A DNA stretch of 34,388 nt from Palsa-459 sp035510855 (GTDB lineage Bacteria > Actinomycetota > Acidimicrobiia > Acidimicrobiales > RAAP-2): assembly GCA_035510855.1 (NCBI GenBank), contig DATKGG010000071.1:1-34388 (forward strand), written 5' to 3'. The notes under the pieces were generated by a model. That model worked only from the letters and a program-made list of their open reading frames with translations, had not been told where the DNA came from and did not search any database. Every line of letters begins with the position of its first letter. The first letter of the stretch is position 1. Shown here one piece after another: positions 1-6,761 of the stretch. The position numbers were made by a program, and so were the translations under genes.

Positions 1-2
1 AG

Positions 3-575
3 TTTGCGACCAGAGTGGCAACGGAGTCGTGGCGGGGCGAGCCGGAGTGGTTTCGCGCAACCTGCGATGAGTATCGAAGGAGAGGGCGACTCGTCGTCTG
101 CACGCTCGAATGCGGCGGGACGACCGCAGCGATCCTGGTCACGTTCCGAGGCGGTGATCGACTTCTGGGAATACAGAAGGCCTATGACGAACAACTCAAG
201 CAGTACAGCCCCGGTAATCAGCTTGACCTCAAGTTTTTCGACCACTTTCACCGACTGGCCTGCGTGCAGATGCATGATTCCTGCACTGGTGCTACCAACG
301 AGAAATCGGTGCGCCTCTTCGACCAATCGAGGCGCGTGATCACGGTGGTTGCCGCCGTCGGTGGTCGATGGGATGGCGTACTCCTCTCGGCCTTTGGATT
401 CCTGCGAGACCACCTTGAGCTTAAGAAGCGACTTTTGCAACTCATGGCGAACTATTCGTGGATTGATCGACTGGTCCGCCGAATAGCTGTCCGACTCGAG
501 CGACCAGCAGGTTCGCAGAGACCGGGCCCTGGGGGAGCCAACATGAAAGAGACGGCGTCTGCTTCGGGGACCTAG
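3..575 (+). CDS. FemAB/GNAT_6-like acyltransferase, 3' part only (5' end outside window)
   Basis: The frame is open from the window edge and aligns without gaps to the C-terminal half of the complete gene at 2520-3770. Shared blocks include ATESW, GEPEWFRA, GGTTAAILV, YDEQLKQYSP, FFDHFHR, DSCTGA.NEK and the basic, amphipathic tail around YSWID. Codons before the GTG at 15 also match the paralogue (KFATR versus KLATG), so GTG 15 is internal, not the start. The fold is that of the FemAB/CelD-BcsL acetyltransferase superfamily, which transfers acyl or aminoacyl groups in envelope or polysaccharide synthesis. The substrate cannot be told. The C-terminus differs from the paralogue in the last 20 residues or so. 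Its TAG stop (573-575) overlaps the opposite-strand TAG of the permease gene. Confidence 0.8.
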   Translation, partial: FATRVATESWRGEPEWFRATCDEYRRRGRLVVCTLECGGTTAAILVTFRGGDRLLGIQKAYDEQLKQYSPGNQLDLKFFDHFHRLACVQMHDSCTGATNEKSVRLFDQSRRVITVVAAVGGRWDGVLLSAFGFLRDHLELKKRLLQLMANYSWIDRLVRRIAVRLERPAGSQRPGPGGANMKETASASGT

Positions 576-1738
576 TGGTGACCGTGCTCATGTTCGCCGC
601 CAGGCGATCCACCCATCATCTTCATCATCGCCATGCCGCCGGTGCGGACGAACCGGATTATGAGTGCCGCGGCAACAAGCAGCGCGACGATATTCAGCAC
701 CGTCGTGTAGTCCCACTGGACGGCGATCTCGCCAACCTTGGCGTCGCGCACGGTCGGCACCAGTCCAAGCAGGCTGAAGAGAATCTCAACCAAGTAGCCC
801 GCGAAGACCATGGTGACGTAGAAGCTCCCCAAGACGAAGAGCATCATCTTCGTGCCGTAGTACTTCCGGTAGATATTGAGAATCGGCAGGATGATCAGGT
901 CCGCAAAGATGAAGCTGATCACGCCGCCGAAGCTGATGCCCCCGTTCCACAGCACACCCGCCAGCGGCACGTTGCCGATCGAGCACACGAAACTCAGCAG
1001 ACTGACGACCGGCCCGATGATCGGTCCCCAGATTTTCGACAGCAACGGGTGGCCGACGGCAAAGAAATGCTCCCAGAAGCTATTCGGCACCCAAGCAGCG
1101 ATGGCTCCAGCGATGAGCAGCCCAATGACAATGTCCCTGATGACTGCCGCCCACTCCATGATGAAGATGTGCGAGACAGAGGCAGAGGCCTCCTTCGACC
1201 TCAACCGCCGCCACAGGCTGCCTTCTTCTTGGATCGACATATCCATGGCGGCATGGCCTTCCATTGAACCGGCCAGGTTCTGGTTGGCCTGCATGCGAGC
1301 GGCCTCGATGAGGCGCTGGCGGAGGAAGAGTCGGAAGATGAGAGCAATCAGGATGATCATGATCGGACCGCCGACGAATTCAGCGGCCGTGAACTGCCAA
1401 CCGATCAGGACGGCGAGGATGACACCCAGCTCGACCACCAGGTTGGTCGAGGCAATCTCGAAGGACATTGCGGCGGTAAAACTGGCGCCCTTCTTGAAGA
1501 GCGAACGTGCCAGGGCCACCGCGGCGTAGGAACACGAAGAAGACGCTGCACCTACGCCCGCGGCGAACAAGAGGGTCCGAGGTCCATCGCCACCGAGTCG
1601 CTTGATGATCGTGTCTCTGCGAACGGCCGCCTGAATGACCGCCGAGAGAAGGAATCCGAAGATGAGGGCCCAAAGGATCTGCCAGGTCATCGATCCGGCG
1701 TTCGCAAGCGCATGACCGAGCGCATCAAGCCATCGCAC
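572..1738 (-). CDS. ArsP/DUF318-type membrane permease (putative organoarsenical or metal efflux)
   Basis: A 388-residue polytopic membrane protein with about 8 to 10 hydrophobic segments in two bundles, split by a charged loop at about residues 140-190. The segment SSSCSYAAVALARSLF near residue 66 and a second half containing CSIGNVPLAGVLW are characteristic of the permease family PF03773, which includes ArsP (methylarsenite/organoarsenical efflux). The tail is rich in Met, Gly and His (MAMMKMM, then EHEHGHH) and could bind soft or transition metal ions. The start is GTG at 1738; a stop lies four codons upstream in frame, so there is little choice. No Shine-Dalgarno or TANNNT box is clear. 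No ArsR-type regulator is adjacent. Family is likely; substrate is inference. Confidence 0.8.
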   Translation of the reverse strand: MRWLDALGHALANAGSMTWQILWALIFGFLLSAVIQAAVRRDTIIKRLGGDGPRTLLFAAGVGAASSSCSYAAVALARSLFKKGASFTAAMSFEIASTNLVVELGVILAVLIGWQFTAAEFVGGPIMIILIALIFRLFLRQRLIEAARMQANQNLAGSMEGHAAMDMSIQEEGSLWRRLRSKEASASVSHIFIMEWAAVIRDIVIGLLIAGAIAAWVPNSFWEHFFAVGHPLLSKIWGPIIGPVVSLLSFVCSIGNVPLAGVLWNGGISFGGVISFIFADLIILPILNIYRKYYGTKMMLFVLGSFYVTMVFAGYLVEILFSLLGLVPTVRDAKVGEIAVQWDYTTVLNIVALLVAAALIIRFVRTGGMAMMKMMGGSPGGEHEHGHH

Positions 1739-2105
1739 TACGTATCTTCATCCATGAGGCACTCGTCATCTCTGTGAAGAACTTGTCTCGTGGACACTCG
1801 CACAGTCTCAAGACCTTGGGAGATCTGAATTCCTTGGTCACGTCGCAGTGGATCACAATCCCGGTTGATGGTCTCGGTTACTTCTATCTGATCGGAGAAG
1901 CAAGAAGCACAGTGGGGGCTGAGGGACAGAACTCGAACCCACGGCGATCCACGTCGAAGCCAAGATCCAGCTACAAGTTTCAGGAACTTGCGGTGGCCCG
2001 AGATGCGATCACGGCGCTACAAGCGCAGATTGGCAGTCTAGAACGCTCTCCGTGATGCAGCACATAGCGGAGGGCGGTCTTGTCTTCGTCTGACGCATCC
2101 GACGA
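1739..2105. other. Intergenic stretch without a convincing gene
   Basis: About 370 bases between the permease start and the small minus-strand gene. A 93-codon plus-strand frame (1774-2055) exists, but its composition is not protein-like and it runs through the tRNA-like remnant at 1912-1940, so I do not call it. Apart from that remnant I see nothing structured here. Confidence 0.5.
1912..1940 (-). repeat. tRNA 3'-end-like remnant, possible outer attachment repeat
   Basis: On the plus strand GCTGAGGG (1918-1925), five extra bases, then ACTCGAACCC (1931-1940). The intact tRNA-Val gene has the same two blocks directly joined (4925-4942), in the same orientation. All 18 bases of the T-arm/acceptor junction are therefore kept apart from a 5-nt insertion. 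The piece is preceded by GGGG, as an acceptor stem would be. It may be a degraded direct repeat left by integration at the tRNA 3' end, or a fragment of another tRNA gene. Confidence 0.35.
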
Positions 2106-2318
2106 TCATTGCCTTCCGACGTTGATCATCCCCCAGAGGCGCGTAGAAAATCCTGTGAGATTCTCATTGAAAAGAATCTCGAGATATCGCCTCGCCACCA
2201 TCTCGATGCCACAAGCCTCGTCGAGCCGAGACACGCGGGTGGCCAATTGCAATTTCGAAACATTGGTCTCGTGATACTTCAAACCTTCCTCTGCCAGCGC
2301 GACGCGGCGGTCTGACAT
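2106..2318 (-). CDS. Small hypothetical protein
   Basis: A 70-residue frame starting at ATG 2318 with a G-run (GGGGGG) about 11 nt upstream. The frame is open further upstream to 2402, but that part would translate the perfect palindrome at 2341-2369, so the shorter start is preferred. The product has a plausible mix of residues (MSDRRVALAEEGLKYHE, later ARRYLEILFNENLTGF) and predicted helical character, with no motif I recognise. Codon use is less GC3-biased than the right-hand part of the window, like the neighbouring acyltransferase gene. It could be a small regulator controlled through the palindrome, or a chance frame. Confidence 0.3.
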   Translation of the reverse strand: MSDRRVALAEEGLKYHETNVSKLQLATRVSRLDEACGIEMVARRYLEILFNENLTGFSTRLWGMINVGRQ

Positions 2319-2340
2319 CGCAGTCGTAACCCCCCGACGA

Positions 2341-2369
2341 CACGGTTGCATCCGCCGGATGCAACCGTG
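2341..2369. repeat. 29-bp perfect inverted repeat
   Basis: Left arm CACGGTTGCATCC (2341-2353) is matched exactly by GGATGCAACCGTG (2357-2369) around GCC. Counted as DNA, the arms are 14 bp around one central base. It is AT-balanced, not a trivial GC-rich palindrome. No T-run follows on either strand, so an operator for a dimeric regulator or a recombination/cruciform site is at least as likely as a terminator. It lies between the divergent small gene (start 2318) and the acyltransferase promoter region. Confidence 0.75.
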
Positions 2370-2435
2370 AATTTCATGCTCATCGTTCGCTACCGTCGTC
2401 AATCTCCCGACCCGTTCGACAGCGGCGTCGGGTGT

Positions 2436-2441
2436 TAGAAT
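2436..2441 (+). promoter_or_regulatory. Candidate -10 element TAGAAT
   Basis: TAGAAT lies 78 nt upstream of the acyltransferase start, with TTCGAC (2415-2420) 15 bp upstream as a possible weak -35. Unlike most genes in the window, this transcript would have a leader and a Shine-Dalgarno. Assignment is from motif only. Confidence 0.3.
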
Positions 2442-2506
2442 CGTCGGTGCGACGAAGAAAGTTGCCGGTTAGCGGCTGTACGTCTAGGACGGTTGCTCCG
2501 GACACC

Positions 2507-2512
2507 AAGGAG
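2507..2512 (+). promoter_or_regulatory. Ribosome binding site that fixes the TTG start at 2520
   Basis: AAGGAG is followed by a 7-nt spacer and TTG at 2520. The tempting ATG at 2515 is out of frame and meets a stop after two codons. The longer frame from 2493 would place this site inside the gene. Confidence 0.75.
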
Positions 2513-2519
2513 AAATGTC

Positions 2520-3770
2520 TTGAAGGGTCGTGTCGTAAAGGTGCGCGATCTTTCACCTGCCGAAGTCGACGCTTGGCAAGAGTTGGGTCAGAACGTGATC
2601 GCGCCAAATCCCGTCCTTGAGCCCGGATGCCTTATCCCCGCAGCTCGTTTTCTACCTAACGGTTCCGAGATCTACTTGGCCTTTGCTGAGGAGGACGGGA
2701 AGTTCTTTGGCTGCTTCCCTCTTGTAAGGGCGCGGCGCGGCAACGACCGAATGCCCCTCACACTCATCGAGCACCTGCTATTAACCGGAACCACCCAGGT
2801 GCGCCGAAACAGATACGACCTGACGCCACTGTTAAGGTCCGAAAGAAGCGACGAAGCGATGGGCTCCCTCCTTCAGGCGGTTCGCGACTGTCGGTTCCCT
2901 AATGCTCCCAAGCTCCTGCGGTTCGAGGCTCTGTGCGCAGGTGGCCCAGTCGAATCTTCACTTCGAAATGCTGCACAGGCGTTACATATCCCGCTCTACG
3001 TTGCAGAGTCCTGGACTCGACCAGTTGCCAACCGGCGTCCGGAAGGGGACTACCTTCAGGGTTCTGCAACAAGGCGGAAGAACGTCAAGGAGCTCCTTCG
3101 CAAGAAGAAGCGCCTAGGTGAGTTGTTGGGCGGAAAGGTCACCCTAGTTGATCGAAGCGCGGACTCAGAGGCAATAGAAGAGATCTTTCGATTGGAGAGA
3201 TCCGGCTACAAGTTGGCAACCGGCATAGCAACGGAGTCGTGGTGCGGTGAACCGGAGTGGTTTCGCGCAATGTGCGATGAGTTTCGAAGAGAAGGGCGAC
3301 TCGTCGTCAGCACGCTCGAAGCCGGAGGGACGACCGCAGCGATCCTGGTCATGCTCCGAGGGGGAGATCGACTGCTGGGATTGCAGAGAGCATACGACGA
3401 GCAACTCAAGCAATACAGCCCCGGCGGTCAACTTGATCTTCTGTTCTTCGACCACTTTCACCGAATGAACGGCATGCAAATACTTGATTCCTGCACAGGT
3501 GCAAACAACGAAAAGGCAGTACCTCTCTTCGTCGATTCGCAGCCTGTGATCACGATCGTTGCCGCGATCGGTGGTCGGTGGGATGGCTTACTCCTCACGG
3601 CCTTTGGATTCCTTCGAGACCACCTCCAGCTTAGGAAGCGACTTTTGCGACTTATGGGGAAATATTCGTGGATTGATCAACTGGCACGCCGGATAGCTGC
3701 TCGACTTGAACTACCAGCAAATTTGCAGAAACCGGGCCTGTTTAACCCGGATTCAGCAGTAGCCGTCTGA
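2520..3770 (+). CDS. FemAB/GNAT_6-like acyltransferase (complete copy)
   Basis: A 416-residue soluble protein, starting at TTG 2520 behind a good AAGGAG site. It has the two-lobed arrangement of the FemAB/CelD-BcsL acetyltransferase superfamily. An N-terminal lobe of about 170 residues includes the FFGCFPLVRAR strand. A basic helix (ATRRKNVKELLRKKKRL, about residues 190-206) sits before the second lobe with ERSGYKLATG, GGTTAAILV and YDEQLKQYSPGGQL, the last typical of the acyl-CoA-binding lobe. Members transfer acyl or aminoacyl groups during polysaccharide or peptidoglycan modification; the substrate here is unknown. The C-terminal half is duplicated at 3-575. Codon use is visibly less GC-biased than the backbone genes, which suggests transfer. 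A terminator follows at once. Confidence 0.85.
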   Translation: MKGRVVKVRDLSPAEVDAWQELGQNVIAPNPVLEPGCLIPAARFLPNGSEIYLAFAEEDGKFFGCFPLVRARRGNDRMPLTLIEHLLLTGTTQVRRNRYDLTPLLRSERSDEAMGSLLQAVRDCRFPNAPKLLRFEALCAGGPVESSLRNAAQALHIPLYVAESWTRPVANRRPEGDYLQGSATRRKNVKELLRKKKRLGELLGGKVTLVDRSADSEAIEEIFRLERSGYKLATGIATESWCGEPEWFRAMCDEFRREGRLVVSTLEAGGTTAAILVMLRGGDRLLGLQRAYDEQLKQYSPGGQLDLLFFDHFHRMNGMQILDSCTGANNEKAVPLFVDSQPVITIVAAIGGRWDGLLLTAFGFLRDHLQLRKRLLRLMGKYSWIDQLARRIAARLELPANLQKPGLFNPDSAVAV

Positions 3771-3774
3771 AACC

Positions 3775-3800
3775 GTGCGCAGATCCAACTGCGCGCTTTT
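3775..3800 (+). terminator. Rho-independent terminator of the acyltransferase gene
   Basis: GTGCGCAG (3775-3782) pairs with CTGCGCGC (3789-3796) over 8 bp with one G-U pair. The loop is ATCCAA and TTTT follows directly. It begins four bases after the TGA stop at 3768-3770. Confidence 0.8.
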
Positions 3801-3934
3801 CGAGGACCCTAAATCGCTCGTCGAGTGCGTTCGACACAACAGCGAAACGTCTCGCTGGCATCTGGTGTCGTTGCGGTGCTGGCTCGGGCGTCGTTGATCA
3901 CACGCTCGCCGAGTGCTGTGGTGCGCGTGTCGGT

Positions 3935-4700
3935 TCAGCACAGCTCGATGGCACGCGCACTCGTGAACGCGGCGACGAGCTCGTCCTGCCAGGGCCAGCA
4001 CTCCTGAATGCGAACCGTGATGCGCCTCGCGCCGCGCACTATGCGTACGGCACAGTGCAAGAACGCATAGCGGAGTCGCTTGGGCTCCGCGATTCCCAGC
4101 TCGCCGTCGAGGCAGAGCACCTTGATCCATGCGATCAGGTCCATCGCGCACAGCACGAGCTGGACCACGCGTTGTTCGGCACCACGTCTCGGAACGGCAG
4201 GTTGCGTATCCACCTGGCCTTGGCGTCTCGGATCCGGTCCTCGACGCGCGCGTGACCAGCTCGAGGTCGTCCGCGTCGCCGCTCGAGTTCGTGATGAAGC
4301 ACTGGTGGCGCATGCCCTCTTGGATGTCGAACAAGCTCAGCTGGGCTCCGGGGTGGGGCCGCTCGCGCCTTGAGAAGAGGCGGATGCCGTGACCCCATCG
4401 CTCAAGGTCGATGAGCTCCGTCAGCTCGGTGACGAACGCGCCGTCACGGATCATGCCATCGAGCTCGATCGCGGGCACCAGTCCTCTTCTTGGGCCAACA
4501 ACAGGGCAGCTCTCACGTTCCGGTCGATCTGGAAGCCGATCGAGAACTCGCAGTTGCGCTCGACAATCGCGTCGACGAGTCCGTGGGTCGCGCCCGCTGA
4601 GTCGGCCCGGACGAGCACGGGGTGCACGACGGCGTCGGGATCGCTGCCCTGTGGGTGGCGAAAATGCCATCCGGCCAGTTCACGCCACCAGTATTCGTTG
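3935..4700 (-). pseudogene. IS1380-family transposase, frameshifted remnant
   Basis: Read across frames on the minus strand, the IS1380 DDE transposase core can be followed. First comes VHPVLVRADSAGATHG and DAIVERNCEFSIGFQIDRN (about 4500-4640). Next is ELDGMIRDGAFVTELTEL and RRERPHPGAQLSLFD (about 4255-4472), then VEDRIRDAKARWIRNLPF (about 4170-4250). Last is VQLVLCAMDLIAWIK through to WPWQDELVAAF and a stop at 3935. Frame changes fall near 4475, 4253 and 4165, and no intact N-terminus is visible. The gene cannot be functional. Terminal inverted repeats could not be recognised. The bases between the terminator at 3800 and 3935 hold no gene. Confidence 0.85.
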
Positions 4701-4919
4701 ACGAGTTGACCGTGTATGTCGCTCCAACAGGGGCCTGGATCACTCGAGCAGGCGCACGAACTCTTCGCCGAGGAAGCTCACCATTGGCTGACCACTGGGC
4801 ACGGGTGAAAGTCCGGATGGGCGGCCTGGATGACATCATCGACACCCAAATGGTGGGTGAGCGACCGGACACGAAACATGTCTGCTGATCTGCTGAAACG
4901 TTGCAATTTTGACCACGTG
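4701..4919. other. Gene-free junction between the transposase remnant and tRNA-Val
   Basis: About 220 bases. Short minus-strand frames (for example HHLGVDDVIQAAHPDFHP, and a separate one ending GEEFVRLLE) look like broken coding sequence, but I cannot assign them to a family. No terminator is evident after the tRNA. Confidence 0.35.
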
Positions 4920-4920
4920 T

Positions 4921-4993
4921 GGGCGCTGAGGGACTCGAACCCCCGACCTGCTGGTTGTAAACCAGCTGCTCTAACCAACTGAGCTAAGCGCCC
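4921..4993 (-). tRNA. tRNA-Val (anticodon UAC)
   Basis: On the minus strand the 7-bp acceptor stem GGGCGCT/AGCGCCC is perfect. The D-arm (AGCTCAGTTGGTTAGAGC) is standard. The anticodon arm is GCTGG-TTTACAA-CCAGC, giving anticodon TAC, and the T-arm is GGGGG-TTCGAGT-CCCTC with one G-U pair. The discriminator would be A at 4920; CCA is not encoded. The gene lies 34 nt downstream of the phosphatase gene on the same strand. Its 3' end faces the lower-GC accessory region, the usual orientation for a tRNA used as an integration site. Confidence 0.95.
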
Positions 4994-5027
4994 GAGCGCT
5001 CGCCTCGACGAGTGCGCACGTATCTCA

Positions 5028-5795
5028 TCACGTCGTCGCGGACGGCCCATGCATCTCGCGGAGACCTCTTGCGAACGCGACGAGCTCTGTCGACAGCGAC
5101 GCGGTCCCTGCCGCACAGAGCTGGTGGCGGGCCGTCGACGCCTCGACGAGCTCGGCGTCATCCAGGTCCGTCACGATCCCCCCGGCCTCATGGACCACGA
5201 GCAGGCCGCCGAGATAGTCCCATGGGCTGAGGTGCGCGGTCCCGACGACGCCGAACGCGTCGAGCGAGCCGTCGGCGACCGCGCACAGCTCGAGCGCCGC
5301 GGATCCGAGTGCCCGGTGCTGGGCCCACCCGCCATGCCGTCCCGGGAAGCCCGAGAACGAGAGGATCGAACCCTTGATGCTCGTCGCCGAGGAGGGCTGT
5401 ATCGGGTCACCGTCGCGGGTCGCGCCCCGGCCACGAGTCGCCTCGTACCAGGTGTCGGTCGCGAGGTTGGCGACGAGGCTGCAGCGCATCCCCTGGTCGT
5501 CGAGGACGCACATGCTCGTCGAGTAGTACGGGATCCCCCTGTCGAAGTTCGTGGAGCCGTCGATCGGGTCCAGCACGCACACGCGCGACCCCTCGCCTGT
5601 GCGACCCGACTCCTCGGAGAGCACCTGGAGGCCGCCCGAGGCCAGCACCTCGATCGCCGCGGCGTCGGCGACGAGGTCGGCGTGGTACTGCGTGGGCCGC
5701 AGCCCCGACAGCCCCCGACCCCGGTGCCCGCTGATCGCTGCCTGCACCGCACGCGCGGCGGTGCGGAGGAGTTGGGCCAACTCCTCGTCGCTCAC
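5028..5795 (-). CDS. Inositol monophosphatase family phosphatase
   Basis: A 255-residue protein of usual family length. It carries the metal-binding signature LDPIDGSTNF (Asp76, Asp79) preceded by LSEES (Glu61/62), and the second metal motif SPWDYLGG (Asp193), where most relatives have WDxAAG. These enzymes are Mg2+-dependent, Li+-sensitive cytoplasmic phosphatases acting on inositol phosphate, fructose-1,6-bisphosphate, histidinol phosphate or PAP; which one is not clear. In actinobacteria an inositol role is plausible because of phosphatidylinositol and mycothiol. The start is GTG 5795, supported by TACGCT ending 6 nt upstream and no Shine-Dalgarno. The gene is transcribed away from the hypothetical gene at 5848 and runs toward tRNA-Val. 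Confidence 0.88.
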   Translation of the reverse strand: MSDEELAQLLRTAARAVQAAISGHRGRGLSGLRPTQYHADLVADAAAIEVLASGGLQVLSEESGRTGEGSRVCVLDPIDGSTNFDRGIPYYSTSMCVLDDQGMRCSLVANLATDTWYEATRGRGATRDGDPIQPSSATSIKGSILSFSGFPGRHGGWAQHRALGSAALELCAVADGSLDAFGVVGTAHLSPWDYLGGLLVVHEAGGIVTDLDDAELVEASTARHQLCAAGTASLSTELVAFARGLREMHGPSATT

Positions 5796-5801
5796 GCCGA
5801 G

Positions 5802-5807
5802 AGCGTA
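5802..5807 (-). promoter_or_regulatory. Leaderless -10 element for the phosphatase gene
   Basis: TACGCT on the minus strand ends 6 nt before the GTG start, so transcription would begin at or next to the start codon. Confidence 0.5.
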
Positions 5808-5834
5808 CCGTCGGTCGATTCAGGCACCCGCGGG

Positions 5835-5840
5835 TAGTGT
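5835..5840 (+). promoter_or_regulatory. Leaderless -10 element for the gene at 5848
   Basis: TAGTGT ends 7 nt before the GTG start. A 10-bp palindrome ACCCGCGGGT (5826-5835) overlaps its first base and could be an operator shared with the divergent phosphatase promoter. Confidence 0.55.
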
Positions 5841-5847
5841 CGAGCTC

Positions 5848-6405
5848 GTGGCAGCCATCGACGTGGCGGGGTACGTCGCGGACCTGAAGGACCACTCGGT
5901 CGATCACGGGTTCCACGTGCATGACGAGCGCCACTTCGTCGAGACCTACTCGCTTCGTCAGGTCTGGGAGGTCGACCTGCATCCCGAGGACGGCTGCGGC
6001 GGGCCGCTCGACCTGCACCTCGCCCTCGACGTGGACCCTCGGATCCTGCTCAGCTTCGAAGACGCGGTCATGGGCCTTCCCGAGGACGACGAGCCGCCCG
6101 ACGAGTTTCACTTCCCGATCACCTTCACCTGGGCGCTCCCGCCGCTCCCCCACGCGCCGGACCTGCTCCGGCTCGCGATCGACCTCGCGCCCGTCGGCGG
6201 GATCGTGCTGCCGCTCGAGGTGTCCGCGTCCGACTCCTACGCGTCAGCGACCGATGGCTCGGAGCGCCGCGTCACGATCATCGCTCGGCACCCCGTGTCC
6301 CTCGCGGCGGTGCTCAAGGGCGAGGAGCTCTTGTGCGACGTCTTCGATCGGTGCAGGGACGTAAGCGAGTTCCTGCTGGAGCGCGCTGAGGCGTGGCTCG
6401 ACTGA
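5848..6405 (+). CDS. Hypothetical protein
   Basis: A 185-residue soluble, acidic protein starting at GTG 5848; the frame is open further upstream, but the start is fixed by TAGTGT 7 nt before it. The middle is rich in His, Asp and Pro (LDLHLALDVDPR, EDDEPPDEFHFPITF) with alternating hydrophobic residues suggesting beta strands. The C-terminus is helical (LLCDVFDRCRDVSEFLLERAE). I recognise no family or catalytic motif. The end overlaps the start of the downstream lipoprotein gene by 13 bases, so the two are probably co-transcribed and coupled. Confidence 0.7.
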   Translation: MAAIDVAGYVADLKDHSVDHGFHVHDERHFVETYSLRQVWEVDLHPEDGCGGPLDLHLALDVDPRILLSFEDAVMGLPEDDEPPDEFHFPITFTWALPPLPHAPDLLRLAIDLAPVGGIVLPLEVSASDSYASATDGSERRVTIIARHPVSLAAVLKGEELLCDVFDRCRDVSEFLLERAEAWLD

Positions 6406-6761
6406 CCCGGCGAGCCAGCGTCGCCGCAGCCATCGCCGCGGCGATGATCGGGCTTGCTTCGTGCGGCGGTGGCGCCAACCAGGATGCCGTCGCGGCGTGT
6501 CGCGGGATCCATCGCGCCCTGATCGCCTATGACCGCTCGCTGCACGCCCCGAACGCTGCCGTGGCGGCCGCCGACCAACAGCAGGCGACCCACGACGCGG
6601 CGGGTGTCGAGACCGAGGCGGCAATGGCGGCGTCCGGCGACGGTGCCTACGCGGGGCTCATGACGCTCCTGCAGCAGTCCCAGGAGCTGCCGTTCGCGAA
6701 TGTCGCCCCGGGGCTGCGCAGCGCGTGCAACTCGATCAGCGCGGGGACGAACGACCTCTGA
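6393..6761 (+). CDS. Small secreted lipoprotein, unknown function
   Basis: A 122-residue protein starting at GTG 6393 inside the previous gene. It has a twin-arginine-containing n-region (RLTRRA), a hydrophobic stretch and a lipobox LASC with the lipidation cysteine at residue 24, followed by a Gly-rich linker. Export and anchoring to the outer face of the cytoplasmic membrane are therefore likely. The mature part is Ala-rich and helical, with two more cysteines (CRGIHRAL and SACNSI) that could form a disulphide. No family recognised. Its last 26 bases overlap the 3' end of the convergent acyltransferase gene. Confidence 0.72.
   Translation: MARLTRRASVAAAIAAAMIGLASCGGGANQDAVAACRGIHRALIAYDRSLHAPNAAVAAADQQQATHDAAGVETEAAMAASGDGAYAGLMTLLQQSQELPFANVAPGLRSACNSISAGTNDL

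Noticed and set aside
1774..2055. 93-codon plus-strand frame as a gene
   Set aside because: It contains the tRNA-like remnant, shows no ribosome site and has no consistent codon bias.
2515..2523. ATG at 2515 as the acyltransferase start
   Set aside because: It reads ATG TCT TGA and stops at once; TTG 2520 is in frame with the conserved protein and has the right spacing to AAGGAG.
4778..5161. 127-codon minus-strand frame spanning the tRNA
   Set aside because: It is translated straight through the tRNA-Val gene and the end of the phosphatase gene.
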